This document shows, piece after piece, positions 56,461 through 64,000 of a DNA stretch of 64,000 nt. Source of the stretch: Allostella vacuolata (GTDB lineage: Bacteria > Pseudomonadota > Alphaproteobacteria > ATCC43930 > Allostellaceae); assembly GCA_006739055.1 (NCBI GenBank), contig AP019702.1, positions 1,240,501-1,304,500 of the forward strand. Direction: 5' to 3'. The notes beneath the pieces were generated by a model. That model was not told the DNA's origin, searched no databases, and was given only the letters and a program-made list of their open reading frames with translations. The stretch's first letter is position 1, and the number at the start of each line of letters is the position of its first letter. The translations under genes were made by a program, and so were the position numbers.

Positions 56461-57284
56461 GCGCGCCTTCCGACAGGCTGGTTCCCGCCTGGCGGCGGGC
56501 CTGGCTGTTCGCCATCGCCGGCCTGTGCCTGCTGTTCCTGGTGCTGCCGATCGTCCTGATCGTGCCGATGTCGTTCTCCGACACCAGCACCCTGCAGTTC
56601 CCGCCGCGCAACTGGTCGCTGCGCTGGTACCGCAGCTACTTCGAATCCGTGGAGTGGCGATCCGCCACCGCGGTGTCGTTCTGGGCCGCCCTGCTGACGA
56701 TGCTGATCGCGACCCCGATCGGCACGCTCGCCGCCTGGGCCCTGCGCCTGCGCGGCGGCAGGTTCGCCCTGTTCTTCTGGGCCATGATGATGAGCCCGCT
56801 GATCGTGCCGATCATCCTGGTCGGGGTGGGCGTGTTCTTCCTGTTCGCCCGCTTCGGCCTGACCAACACGATGACCGGGCTGGTCGCCGCGCACGTCATG
56901 CACGCGCTGCCCTTCGTCTTCCTGACGGTGGCGGCCGGGCTGAAGAACTTCGACCTGCGGCAGGAGATGATCGCCCGCTGCCTTGGTGCCTCACGCGTGT
57001 TCGCCTTCATGACCGTGGTGCTGCCGCAGATCCGCTTCTCGATCGGGGCGGCCGCCTTCCTGGCCTTCATGTCCTCGCTCGACGAGGTGGTCATCGCCTC
57101 GTTCATCACCGGGGGCGACATGGCGACCCTGCCGAAGCGGATGTTCGCGGAGCTGCGCAGCAGCATCGACCCGACCATCGCCGCCGTCTCGACCCTGCTG
57201 ATCGGCATCTCGGTCCTCGCCTTCGCCGGCAGCGAGATCCTGCAGCGCCGGGCCCGCGCCCGCCTGGGCGATGCCAGGGACTGA
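56457..57284 (+). CDS. Pot-type ABC transporter permease (PotC type)
   Basis: The 275-residue permease: first helix L-F-A-I-A-G-L-C-L-L-F-L-V-L-P near 18-32, P-M-S-F-S-D near 38-43, coupling loop A-R-C-L-G-A-S near 179-185, and S-S-L-D-E-V-V-I-A-S-F near 204-214, the PotC signature. Completes the importer. The acetoacetate-decarboxylase-like gene follows within about 40 bases. Confidence 0.95.
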   Translation: MSAPSDRLVPAWRRAWLFAIAGLCLLFLVLPIVLIVPMSFSDTSTLQFPPRNWSLRWYRSYFESVEWRSATAVSFWAALLTMLIATPIGTLAAWALRLRGGRFALFFWAMMMSPLIVPIILVGVGVFFLFARFGLTNTMTGLVAAHVMHALPFVFLTVAAGLKNFDLRQEMIARCLGASRVFAFMTVVLPQIRFSIGAAAFLAFMSSLDEVVIASFITGGDMATLPKRMFAELRSSIDPTIAAVSTLLIGISVLAFAGSEILQRRARARLGDARD

Positions 57285-57324
57285 AAAATCCGTGCCCAAC
57301 AACGAGATCGAGAGCGAGGCTGGA

Positions 57325-58161
57325 ATGGCCCACCGGTTCAAGGAAGGGATGCTCTATCGCATGCCGGCCCATTTCGGGCCGACGGCGGGGCCGCGACAGG
57401 GACCGGACGGCCAGACCTTCGACTGGACGGACAGCCCGCGGCGCACCACGGTCAGCCTTGGCTTCCGCACCGAGCCGGCGGCGCTCGAGGCCCTGCTGCC
57501 ACCCGGTCTGGCCCTGGTCGGGGAGCCGCTGGTGACGATCGAGATCACCTACCTGACCGAGCTCGAATGGCTGGCCGGCCGCGGCTACAACATGCTGGGC
57601 GTGCGCTTCCCGGCGGAGTTCCGCGGCCGTCGCGACCATGTGGTCGGGAGCTTCCTGTCGATCCTGTGGGAGAACCTGTCCGACCCGATCCTGAGCGGCC
57701 GGGACGAGCTCGGCTTCAGCAAGCTCTATTGCGAGATCCCCGACCCGCGGGTGCTGCGCGGGCGCCGGTCCCACAACGCCCTGTGGCTCGGGCACGAGTT
57801 CTTCACGCTCGATGCCTGGGACCTGGCCGAGGTGCCGGCCGCAGCGGTGGCCGCCGCCGCGGTGGGCGTGCGCAACGACGGCCTGCTGCATTTCAAGTAC
57901 GTGCCGCGGACCGGGACCCCCGGCCAGGCCGATATCGCGGCGGTGACCTTCACCCCGGCCGCCGGCAGCCGGTCGGTCGTCGACCGGGCATGGCGCGGGC
58001 AGGGCACGCACGCCTTTCGCCGCTCGACCTGGGAGCAGCTGCCGACGATGTTCCACATCGTCAATGCCCTGGAGGGCCTGCCCGTCGTCGAGCGGGGGGC
58101 CGCCTGGGTCGTCCAGGCCCATGGCGGCAAGGACCTGGGCGACCAGCGGACGCTGGAATAG
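57325..58161 (+). CDS. acetoacetate decarboxylase-like family protein
   Basis: The 278-residue protein fits the ADC beta-cone fold: T-V-S-L-G-F-R near 42-48, G-R-D-E-L-G-F-S-K-L near 125-134 with Lys133 where ADC has its Schiff-base Lys, and I-P-D-P near 138. ADC-family proteins decarboxylate beta-keto acids or catalyse aldol-type steps through Lys imines. The ATG at 57325 is chosen; an in-frame ATG at 57271 would overlap the permease gene by 14 bases and is an alternative. In context it would act on a keto acid from the imported compound. Confidence 0.85.
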   Translation: MAHRFKEGMLYRMPAHFGPTAGPRQGPDGQTFDWTDSPRRTTVSLGFRTEPAALEALLPPGLALVGEPLVTIEITYLTELEWLAGRGYNMLGVRFPAEFRGRRDHVVGSFLSILWENLSDPILSGRDELGFSKLYCEIPDPRVLRGRRSHNALWLGHEFFTLDAWDLAEVPAAAVAAAAVGVRNDGLLHFKYVPRTGTPGQADIAAVTFTPAAGSRSVVDRAWRGQGTHAFRRSTWEQLPTMFHIVNALEGLPVVERGAAWVVQAHGGKDLGDQRTLE

Positions 58162-58216
58162 GCCCGCGACCGGGCCACCGGCACAGAGCTTAACCCTACC
58201 CATCGAGGATCGGGCG

Positions 58217-59605
58217 ATGAGGATCGAGGACGCGCCGCCGTCGGGCGGCGGCGAGGGGACCACTTGGCCGGCCGCCCGGAAGGCGGGGGCGCTCGTCTTC
58301 GTCGGCGGCCACACGCCGCACGACCCGGCGACCGGGCGCCTGGTGCTGGGCACCGCCGACCTGCCCGGGGATGCGGCAGCGTCGCTGCGCGCCTCGGTGC
58401 TCTTCACCGAGGTCGTGGCCGGCCGGCTGCGGGCGCAGACATGGCGGGTGCTGCTGAACCTGCAGCAGACCCTGGAACGCACGGGGTCCTCGATCCGCCA
58501 CGTCGTCCATATCCGCGTCTTTCTGCATGACGTGGCGGACGAGGGGCCGGTTCTCGACCTGCTGCGCCGGTTCTTCGGCGACGACCTGTGCTCGGGCGAG
58601 GTCGTCGAGGCGCGCAACGAGGGCTCCGATCCCGAGATCCTGGTGCAGATGGACTGCGTGGCCCTGTCGGTCGACGCCGGCCGCACCGAGCATGCCTGGG
58701 TGGCCGGGCTGGAGCCGCTGACCGCGCCCTTCCCGACGGTGACGAAGGCGGGCGGCTTCCTCTTCTCCTCGCAGCTGGCCGGCGCCGACCCGGCGACCGG
58801 CGAGCCCGTCATCGCCGGCCGGCAGCTTTCGCCGCGCGCGGCGGCGCTGCTCGGGCCGCTGGCGCAGCAGGCGACGCGCCTGCACCTGCCGTTCTTCCTG
58901 CAGCAGGCGGTCATGTGGGAGCATCTGCTGGCCATCCTCACCGCCTTCGGCGTCGACTGGAAGTCGACCCTCTATCACATGAACTGGATGCGCCGGCCGA
59001 TGCGGGTATTCGCCGACGGCTCGGTCACCCGCCGCATCATGGAGCATACCGGCGACTACCTGCTGACCTGCTTCCCGACCTCCGGCCTCGGGGTTCCGGG
59101 TGCGGAGATCGCCGGCCGGATCGTCGCGATCCTGCCCGAGAGCGGGATGCGGAAGGACATCCGGGTACCGATCCACGGCATCTCCAACTCCTACTTCGGG
59201 GCGATCAAGGCCGGCCCCTACCTGTTCGCGGCGGGCGAGGTGCCGATCGACACCCGGGCCTGGACGCTGGTCGACCGTGCCGAGCGGCTGGAGGCGCCGC
59301 GCCACCGACTGGCCTTCGGCAGGCCCTACCCGACGGCACCGATCCTGCCCCAGGCCCACTACATCTACTCGCTCTACGAGCAGACGATGGCGGCCTATGG
59401 CGGCAGCCTCGCCGACGGCGTGCACCAGACGGTCTACCTCTGCCATGCGGGGGACGGACCGGCGCTGGAAGGGGTGATCGCCGACCGGTTCGCCGGTCGC
59501 CCGCCCGCGACCACGATCGTGCCCATCACCGGCGCATCGCCGTTCGCGGGCACGCGGCTCGAGCTCGAGATGGCGGCCTATCTCGGTCCCGGCGACCGCT
59601 CCTGA
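58217..59605 (+). CDS. multi-domain RidA/YjgF-family protein (about three RidA-like units fused)
   Basis: The protein has 462 residues, more than three times a normal RidA (about 130). Unit 1 is near 20-150 (V-F-V-G-G-H-T-P, V-V-H-I-R-V-F-L, E-A-R-N..I-L-V-Q-M-D). Unit 2 is near 170-300 (F-L-F-S-S-Q-L-A-G, G-V-D-W-K-S-T-L). Unit 3 is near 330-460 (Y-L-F-A-A-G-E-V-P, V-H-Q-T-V-Y-L, P-A-T-T-I-V-P-I, E-L-E-M). RidA proteins hydrolyse reactive enamines/imines and form trimers, so a fused chain may be a one-polypeptide trimer. The usual catalytic Arg near R-V-F/R-N is kept in unit 1 but not clear in units 2 and 3. Confidence 0.85.
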   Translation: MRIEDAPPSGGGEGTTWPAARKAGALVFVGGHTPHDPATGRLVLGTADLPGDAAASLRASVLFTEVVAGRLRAQTWRVLLNLQQTLERTGSSIRHVVHIRVFLHDVADEGPVLDLLRRFFGDDLCSGEVVEARNEGSDPEILVQMDCVALSVDAGRTEHAWVAGLEPLTAPFPTVTKAGGFLFSSQLAGADPATGEPVIAGRQLSPRAAALLGPLAQQATRLHLPFFLQQAVMWEHLLAILTAFGVDWKSTLYHMNWMRRPMRVFADGSVTRRIMEHTGDYLLTCFPTSGLGVPGAEIAGRIVAILPESGMRKDIRVPIHGISNSYFGAIKAGPYLFAAGEVPIDTRAWTLVDRAERLEAPRHRLAFGRPYPTAPILPQAHYIYSLYEQTMAAYGGSLADGVHQTVYLCHAGDGPALEGVIADRFAGRPPATTIVPITGASPFAGTRLELEMAAYLGPGDRS

Positions 59606-59658
59606 CCTTCCCCGCCGACCCTGCCGCACGCGCAAGGCAATCCTTTCCGGAGCACTCC

Positions 59659-60660
59659 ATGATCCGACTTCCCAGCACGATCGAGGCCGCGAATCGCAGC
59701 GCGACGATCGAGGACGTCCTCGCCCTGTCGCAGAGGCTCAGCAACTGGGGCCGCTGGGGGGCGGAAGACCAGGTCGGCACCGTCAACCTGATCACCCCCG
59801 CCAAGGTGCGGGAGGGGGCTGCCTGCATCCGCACGGGCCGGCAGTTCTCGCTGGCGGTTCCGTTCAACCAGCAGGGGCCGCAGACCGGACTGACCGCGCG
59901 CTTCAACCCGATGCTGTTCATGACCCGGGACGGCAACGACATCGCCACTGACGCGATCCGCCGCCTGCCGCGCTACACCCACGAATGCCATTCGCGTTTC
60001 ACCGACGACGTCTGGGTGCTGCCGTCCCAGGCGGGCACGCAGTGGGACGCGCTCGCCCATTGCATCCACGACAACCGCATGTACAACGGCTTCTCGGCCG
60101 ACAAGGTCGCGAGCTGGGGGACGACCCATTGCGGCATCGAGGTCTGGAAGGACCGCATCGCCAGCCGCGGTGTGCTGCTCGACCTGCCGCGCTGGTGCGG
60201 GCGGGACTGGCTCGACCCGGGCGAGGCGATCTTCGCCCGGCATCTGGAGGAATGCGCCGCGGCCCAGGGGGTCGCCATCGGCTCGGGCGACATCGTCCTG
60301 GTCCGGACCGGCGCCATCAGCGCCTGTCATGCGGCCGGGCGCTGGGGCGACTATGCCGGCGGCAATGCGCCGGGGCTGGCGATCGACGCCGCGGAATGGA
60401 TCCGGCGCCATGACCTGGCCGGGGTGGCCACGGATACCTGGGGTGCCGAGGTCCGCCCGAACCAGACGGACGACGTCTTCCAGCCCTTCCATATCGTCGC
60501 GCTGGTCTATATGGGGCTACTGCTTGGGGAAATCTTCGACCTCGACGCCCTGGCTGCGGATTGCGCTGCCGACGGTCAGTACGACTTCCAGTTCTTCGCG
60601 CCGCCCCTGCCGATGACGGGCGCGGTCGGCGCGCCGATCAACCCGATCGCCATCAAGTAG
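59659..60660 (+). CDS. cyclase-family metal-dependent hydrolase (kynurenine formamidase-type fold)
   Basis: The 333-residue protein starts at the ATG at 59659 after GGAG. Family motif near 133-141 reads A-G-T-Q-W-D-A-L-A-H, a variant of H-x-G-T-H-x-D-x-P-x-H that binds metals in cyclase/isatin hydrolase/KynB proteins; the first His is missing and Gln stands for the second. T-D-T-W-G-A-E near 255-262 and P-F-H-I-V-A-L near 274-280 are the usual C-terminal partners. Likely cleaves a cyclic or linear amide. Follows the RidA gene by 53 bases. Confidence 0.88.
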   Translation: MIRLPSTIEAANRSATIEDVLALSQRLSNWGRWGAEDQVGTVNLITPAKVREGAACIRTGRQFSLAVPFNQQGPQTGLTARFNPMLFMTRDGNDIATDAIRRLPRYTHECHSRFTDDVWVLPSQAGTQWDALAHCIHDNRMYNGFSADKVASWGTTHCGIEVWKDRIASRGVLLDLPRWCGRDWLDPGEAIFARHLEECAAAQGVAIGSGDIVLVRTGAISACHAAGRWGDYAGGNAPGLAIDAAEWIRRHDLAGVATDTWGAEVRPNQTDDVFQPFHIVALVYMGLLLGEIFDLDALAADCAADGQYDFQFFAPPLPMTGAVGAPINPIAIK

Positions 60661-60681
60661 GCGCCTACCGGACGAGTGGCC

Positions 60682-61518
60682 ATGGACCAGGGAGGTTTAC
60701 CCTTTGACGATGAGCTGGAGCGGCAGTTCAACCCGCGCGTCACCGTGCCGGACTTCCAGCACTACCTGGACCGGGCCGCGGCGGCGAGCCGGGCGGCCCG
60801 CGCCGAATGTCCGGCCTTCTTCGACGTCCGCTACGGCGACGGTCCCCGGCAGTCCGTAGACGTCTTTCCCGCGGACGACCTGGAGGCGCCCGTCCTCGTC
60901 TTCGTCCATGGCGGGTTCTGGCGAGCCCTGGGCAAGGAGCAGTTCTCCGGCCTGGCCGCCACCATGCGGCCCCAGGGCATCGCCACGGTCCTGGTCGGAT
61001 ACGACCTTTGCCCGGCGGTGACGCTGGACACCATCGTCCGCCAGGTCGCGGACGCCGTCGGCTGGTGCCGGCCCGGGCTGGCGCGCCTCGGCCTGCGGCC
61101 GCGCCGGATGGTGCTGGCCGGCTCCTCGGCGGGTGCGCACCTGGTCGCCATGGCCCTGTTCGGCCGCGGCGGCACGGGGGTCGACGGCGCCTGCCTCGTC
61201 AGCGGCATCTACGACCTGGCGCCGGTCCTGCGCATCTCGGTCAACCGCGACATCCGCCTGGACGAGGACGCGGCCCGCCGCAACAGCCCGATCGCGCGGG
61301 TCCGGTGGCTCGGCCTGCCGCTCATCGTCGCCGTTGGTGCCCGGGAATCGCCGGCCTGGCGGCAGCAGTCGGCCAGCTTCGCCAGGCGCTGCATCGCCGA
61401 AGGGATCGACACCGGCTTCATCGAGCTGCCCCTGGCCCATCATTTCTCGACCGGCCTGGCCATATCCGGCAGCACCATCAACCGCCTCACCGCCAAGCTC
61501 TGCATCGGCCAGCGCTAG
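60682..61518 (+). CDS. alpha/beta hydrolase, arylformamidase-like
   Basis: The 278-residue hydrolase has H-G-G-F-W near 74-78, the H-G-G-Y/F-W motif of kynurenine formamidase and related carboxylesterases, nucleophile elbow G-S-S-A-G-A near 149-154 (Ser151), and a late catalytic His in L-A-H-H-F near 254-258. The usual acid would be in V-G-A-R-E near 222, with Glu for Asp. Two formamidase-like folds in one cluster suggest amide cleavage steps. The start may be GTG 60676 or ATG 60682; neither has a strong ribosome site. Confidence 0.88.
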   Translation: MDQGGLPFDDELERQFNPRVTVPDFQHYLDRAAAASRAARAECPAFFDVRYGDGPRQSVDVFPADDLEAPVLVFVHGGFWRALGKEQFSGLAATMRPQGIATVLVGYDLCPAVTLDTIVRQVADAVGWCRPGLARLGLRPRRMVLAGSSAGAHLVAMALFGRGGTGVDGACLVSGIYDLAPVLRISVNRDIRLDEDAARRNSPIARVRWLGLPLIVAVGARESPAWRQQSASFARRCIAEGIDTGFIELPLAHHFSTGLAISGSTINRLTAKLCIGQR

Positions 61519-61652
61519 TCGCCGGGATGGCCAGCAGGCCGTGCCACGGGCGGAATACGCCGAAATCTTGATCGCTTGCTTGGCGCGATCGGACGGTGGC
61601 ACCATCGATCCCGAGGGGCGGCAGCGCCCGATGCAGCTGGAGGATCGATCGG

Positions 61653-62819
61653 GTGCCTATGGAGAGGATCACGAGCCGGGCGGCCTGGAAAGGGTCCGAG
61701 GTCGACTACCGGACCGAGATGATGCACCGCTTCACCGATGCCGAGGTGGCGGAGATCGATTCCGCGCTCCAGGCCTGCGGCGAGCGCGACATTCCGGAGA
61801 TCACGCCGGCCACCTTCCCGCTGCCGGGCATGGCGGCGAAGATGGCGGCCCTGCGTGACGAGCTGCTGGACGGGCGCGGCGTGGTGCTGATGCGCGGCTT
61901 CCCGCGCGAGCGCTATTCCGCCGACGAGATGGCCCGGGTCTATGTCGGACTCGGCGCCCATCTGGGCCAGCCGGTGGCGCAGTCCTGGCAGGGCCAGCTG
62001 CTCGGCAGCGTCATCGACATCAGCGACGTGATGGAGCGGGTGCGGGGCTACAATGCCGGCGGCGGCCAGCACTTCCACATCGACGGCTCGGCCTGCGACA
62101 TCGTCTCGCTGATGTGCCTGCGCCGGGCGCTGTCGGGTGGCGCCAGCCGCATCGTCAGCGTCTCGGCCATCCACAACCGGATGCTGGATACGCGGCCGGA
62201 CCTGCTGGAGGTGCTCTATCGCGGCTACTACTTCCGCAACCACGAGATGGATGCGGAGCATTCGCTGTTCCCCGCGCAGAGCGCCGAGCGCATCCCGGTC
62301 TTCACCCAGCGCGACGGGCGGCTCACCTGCGTCATCGATTCGGGCAGCCTGCGCTACGCGGTGCAGCAGGGCGGGATCACCATGTCCGACCCGGAGATGG
62401 AGGCCTATGACGAGCTGCAGCGCCTGGCCCGCTCCGAGGAATTCTTCCTCGACATGAATTTCGAGGAAGGGGACATCCAGTTCCTCAACAACCGGGTCAT
62501 CATGCACGCCCGGACCAACTACGAGGACCATCCGGACGTCGCCCGGCGGCGGCATCTGCTGCGCCTGTGGCTGCGCGTCGACGACTGGCCGGCCCGGCCG
62601 GCCCACCAGGTCTTCCTCAACGACATGGATTGCCGCCACTGGCAGGAGACCAACCGGCGCCCCTTCATGGAGCTGCCGAGCCGCTATCTGGCCGAAATGG
62701 CCGCCATGCAGGAACGCCGTCGGCGCGAGAAGACGGTGCTGCCGCCGGCGGTCACCGCCGGGCGTTCGCCCAGCGCCCGCGGCTGGCACGAGGAGCGCGA
62801 CCGGGCGGCCGCCGGCTGA
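61653..62819 (+). CDS. TauD/TfdA-family Fe(II)/2-oxoglutarate dioxygenase, tandem copy 1
   Basis: The protein has 388 residues from the GTG at 61653, chosen because GGAGG lies 9 bases before it and the tandem copy has a matching start (M-x-M-x-R-I). Metal triad: H-I-D (His142, Asp144) and His285 in I-M-H-A-R-T-N; R-R-R-H-L-L-R-L-W-L-R carries the 2-oxoglutarate Arg. G-Q-H-F-H-I-D-G is the substrate-side loop. It probably hydroxylates an aliphatic carbon of the pathway compound. Very similar to the next gene and more distantly to the oxygenase at 32223. The C-terminal 40 residues after M-Q-E-R are low complexity. Confidence 0.92.
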   Translation: MPMERITSRAAWKGSEVDYRTEMMHRFTDAEVAEIDSALQACGERDIPEITPATFPLPGMAAKMAALRDELLDGRGVVLMRGFPRERYSADEMARVYVGLGAHLGQPVAQSWQGQLLGSVIDISDVMERVRGYNAGGGQHFHIDGSACDIVSLMCLRRALSGGASRIVSVSAIHNRMLDTRPDLLEVLYRGYYFRNHEMDAEHSLFPAQSAERIPVFTQRDGRLTCVIDSGSLRYAVQQGGITMSDPEMEAYDELQRLARSEEFFLDMNFEEGDIQFLNNRVIMHARTNYEDHPDVARRRHLLRLWLRVDDWPARPAHQVFLNDMDCRHWQETNRRPFMELPSRYLAEMAAMQERRRREKTVLPPAVTAGRSPSARGWHEERDRAAAG

Positions 62820-62928
62820 GGGTCGTGCCCGCTCCGGCCGGCAAATTGCCGCGGGCGGGACCGCCCAGGCTGGCATACCGTGTGCACACCGAATGGACCA
62901 ACCGATCGAGCGATTTGGGAGTAGTGTC

Positions 62929-64000
62929 GTGGACATGCCGAGGATAGCGACACGCGCGGCGTGGAAAGGGTCCGAGATCGACTACCGGACCGAGATGATG
63001 CACCGCTTCACCGACGACGAGGTGGCGGAGATCGATGGCGCGCTGAAGGCGTGCGGCGATCGCGACATCGCCGAGATCAGCCGCGAGACCTTCCCGCTGC
63101 CGGACATGGGGCAGGCCCTGCTCGGCCTGCGCGACGAACTCCTGGACGGGCGCGGCGTGGTGCTGATGCGCGGCTTCCCCCGCGATCGCTACACGGCCGA
63201 CGAGATGGCGCGGATCTATGTCGGGCTCGGCGTCCATCTCGGTCGCCCGGTCGCCCAGTCCTGGTACGGCCAGCTGCTCGGCAGCGTCATCGACATCAGC
63301 GACGTGGTCGAGAAGGTGCGGGGCTACAATGCCGGCGGCGGCCAGCACTTCCACATCGACACGTCCGCCTGCGACATCGTCTCGCTGATGTGCCTGCGCC
63401 GTGCGCTGTCGGGCGGCGCCAGCCGCATCGTCAGCCTGTCGGCGGTGCACAACCAGCTGCTGGATACGCGGCCGGACCTGCTGGAGGTGCTCTATCGCGG
63501 CTACTACAACCATCACCACGAGATGGACGCCAAGTACGCGGTGACCGCGCCGCTCAGCGCCGAGCGCATCCCGGTCATGACCCAGACCGACGGGCGCCTG
63601 ACCGGCGTTCTCGATTCGGGCAACCTGCGCTACGCCGTGCAGATGGGCGGGGTGACCCTGGATCCGGTCGAGATCGAGGCCTACGACGAGCTGCAGCGGA
63701 TCGCGCGGTCCGAGGAGTTCTTCCTCGACATGAATTTCGAGGAAGGGGACATCCAGTTCCTCAACAACCGCACCATCATGCACGCCCGGACCAACTACGA
63801 GGACCATCCGGACGTGGCCCGGCGCCGGCACCTGCTGCGCCTGTGGCTGCGGGTCGACGAATGGCCGGCCAGGCTGGCCCACCAGCTGTTCCTGACCGAC
63901 GCCGACACCACCAACTGGCTGCAGAACCGCCGGCCCTTCATGGAACTGCCGTCGAAGTACCTGGCCGAGATGACCGCGGCCCAGGAGAAGCGGCGCCGCG
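62929..64000 (+). CDS. TauD/TfdA-family dioxygenase, tandem copy 2, cut by window end
   Basis: 357 codons are visible with no stop. The start is the GTG at 62929 with GGGAG seven bases before it; the first residues M-D-M-P-R-I parallel copy 1. Metal residues His142 and Asp144 fall at identical positions (H-I-D-T here, H-I-D-G in copy 1), and I-M-H-A-R-T-N is kept. Differences cluster in the loop after the metal site (N-H-H-H-E-M-D-A-K-Y-A versus F-R-N-H-E-M-D-A-E-H-S) and near 95-115, where substrate specificity would change. Only the C-terminal tail is missing. Confidence 0.92.
   Translation, partial: MDMPRIATRAAWKGSEIDYRTEMMHRFTDDEVAEIDGALKACGDRDIAEISRETFPLPDMGQALLGLRDELLDGRGVVLMRGFPRDRYTADEMARIYVGLGVHLGRPVAQSWYGQLLGSVIDISDVVEKVRGYNAGGGQHFHIDTSACDIVSLMCLRRALSGGASRIVSLSAVHNQLLDTRPDLLEVLYRGYYNHHHEMDAKYAVTAPLSAERIPVMTQTDGRLTGVLDSGNLRYAVQMGGVTLDPVEIEAYDELQRIARSEEFFLDMNFEEGDIQFLNNRTIMHARTNYEDHPDVARRRHLLRLWLRVDEWPARLAHQLFLTDADTTNWLQNRRPFMELPSKYLAEMTAAQEKRRR

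Larger units (their letters stand above)
61653..64000 (+). repeat. tandem gene duplication of a TauD-type oxygenase
   Basis: The two genes run head to tail with 109 bases between. They share a DNA block of about 50 identical bases around 62446-62495 and 63720-63771 and many shorter blocks, with protein identity that I judge by eye to be high and without gaps up to the last 40 residues. The intergenic regions are not similar, so the duplicated unit was roughly the coding sequence. Confidence 0.85.

Noticed and set aside
62880-62889. GTGTGCACAC palindrome between the tandem oxygenase genes
   Set aside because: Ten-base palindrome without extended symmetry or match elsewhere; chance is a fair explanation.
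1-64000. CRISPR arrays, tRNA/rRNA genes, prophage, transposons, riboswitches
   Set aside because: I saw no regularly spaced direct repeats outside the two coding arrays, no cloverleaf with conserved T-loop, no integrase or transposase motifs, and no known riboswitch core. A covariance-model search could still find a small RNA.

Overview
The window is very GC-rich, densely packed DNA from a Gram-negative bacterium. Gene content (Dpp/Opp, polar amino acid and Pot-type ABC importers in tandem, a DUF1236 secreted protein, an ECF/YCII pair, an ABC1-UbiB kinase beside an M3 peptidase) and codon use with almost only G/C third positions suggest an alphaproteobacterium, probably of a Rhodospirillales-like lineage. 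That placement is inference. I see no tRNA, rRNA, CRISPR array, prophage or insertion sequence. It reads as a nutrient-scavenging chromosomal region made of about six catabolic and transport loci, each with its own regulator, separated by a few housekeeping genes. No stretch over 300 bases lacks a gene.

Layout. (1) 1-700: a secreted protein built from eight 9-residue DEGK repeats, ended by two strong hairpins. (2) 723-12192: a GhrA-type 2-hydroxyacid dehydrogenase, a serine hydroxymethyltransferase-like enzyme lacking key active-site residues, an alanine racemase-like enzyme lacking the catalytic Tyr, a GntR/UTRA regulator, an opine-dehydrogenase-like protein, a polar amino acid ABC importer, a dialkylglycine-decarboxylase-like class III enzyme and a SelA-fold PLP enzyme. 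(3) 12264-21124, minus strand: one operon with a class IV aminotransferase, a full Dpp-type importer, a HemL-like aminotransferase and a second alanine racemase-like enzyme, opposite a LysR regulator. (4) 22224-24360: BON lipoprotein, a REP-like palindrome, pirin, FMN reductase. (5) 24438-36337: two divergent operons around one 31-bp palindrome. To the left lie a CoA-transferase, DppBCDF and an M28 peptidase; to the right a GntR/FCD regulator, a TauD-type oxygenase, two SDRs and a family 5 binding protein. (6) 36407-51336: beta-lactamase-fold hydrolase, DASS transporter, quinone-reductase-like protein, phosphoribosyltransferase, YCII plus ECF sigma factor, a family 3 binding protein without signal peptide, SRPBCC plus GST, DUF1236 protein, hydroxyacyl/carnitine-type dehydrogenase, ABC1 kinase, PepF, acyl-CoA ligase. 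(7) 51544-64000: TetR regulator, then a long plus-strand catabolic cluster: amidohydrolase, Pot-type importer, acetoacetate-decarboxylase-like enzyme, multi-domain RidA protein, cyclase-family hydrolase, formamidase-like hydrolase and two tandem TauD-type oxygenases, the last cut by the window end.

How the parts fit. Regions 2 and 3 hold six or seven PLP enzymes beside amino acid and peptide importers. The SHMT-like and both alanine-racemase-like proteins have lost exactly the residues that define the textbook reactions while keeping the PLP lysines, so I read these loci as a possible system for unusual (alpha-substituted, beta-hydroxy or D-) amino acids rather than ordinary glycine/serine/alanine metabolism. 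Region 5 looks like a single regulon for import, hydrolysis, hydroxylation and CoA activation of a peptide-like or acylated compound, with an unusual symmetric leaderless promoter. Region 7 looks like a complete uptake and degradation route for an unknown nitrogenous substrate. All substrates are unassigned; family calls are by eye from protein motifs.
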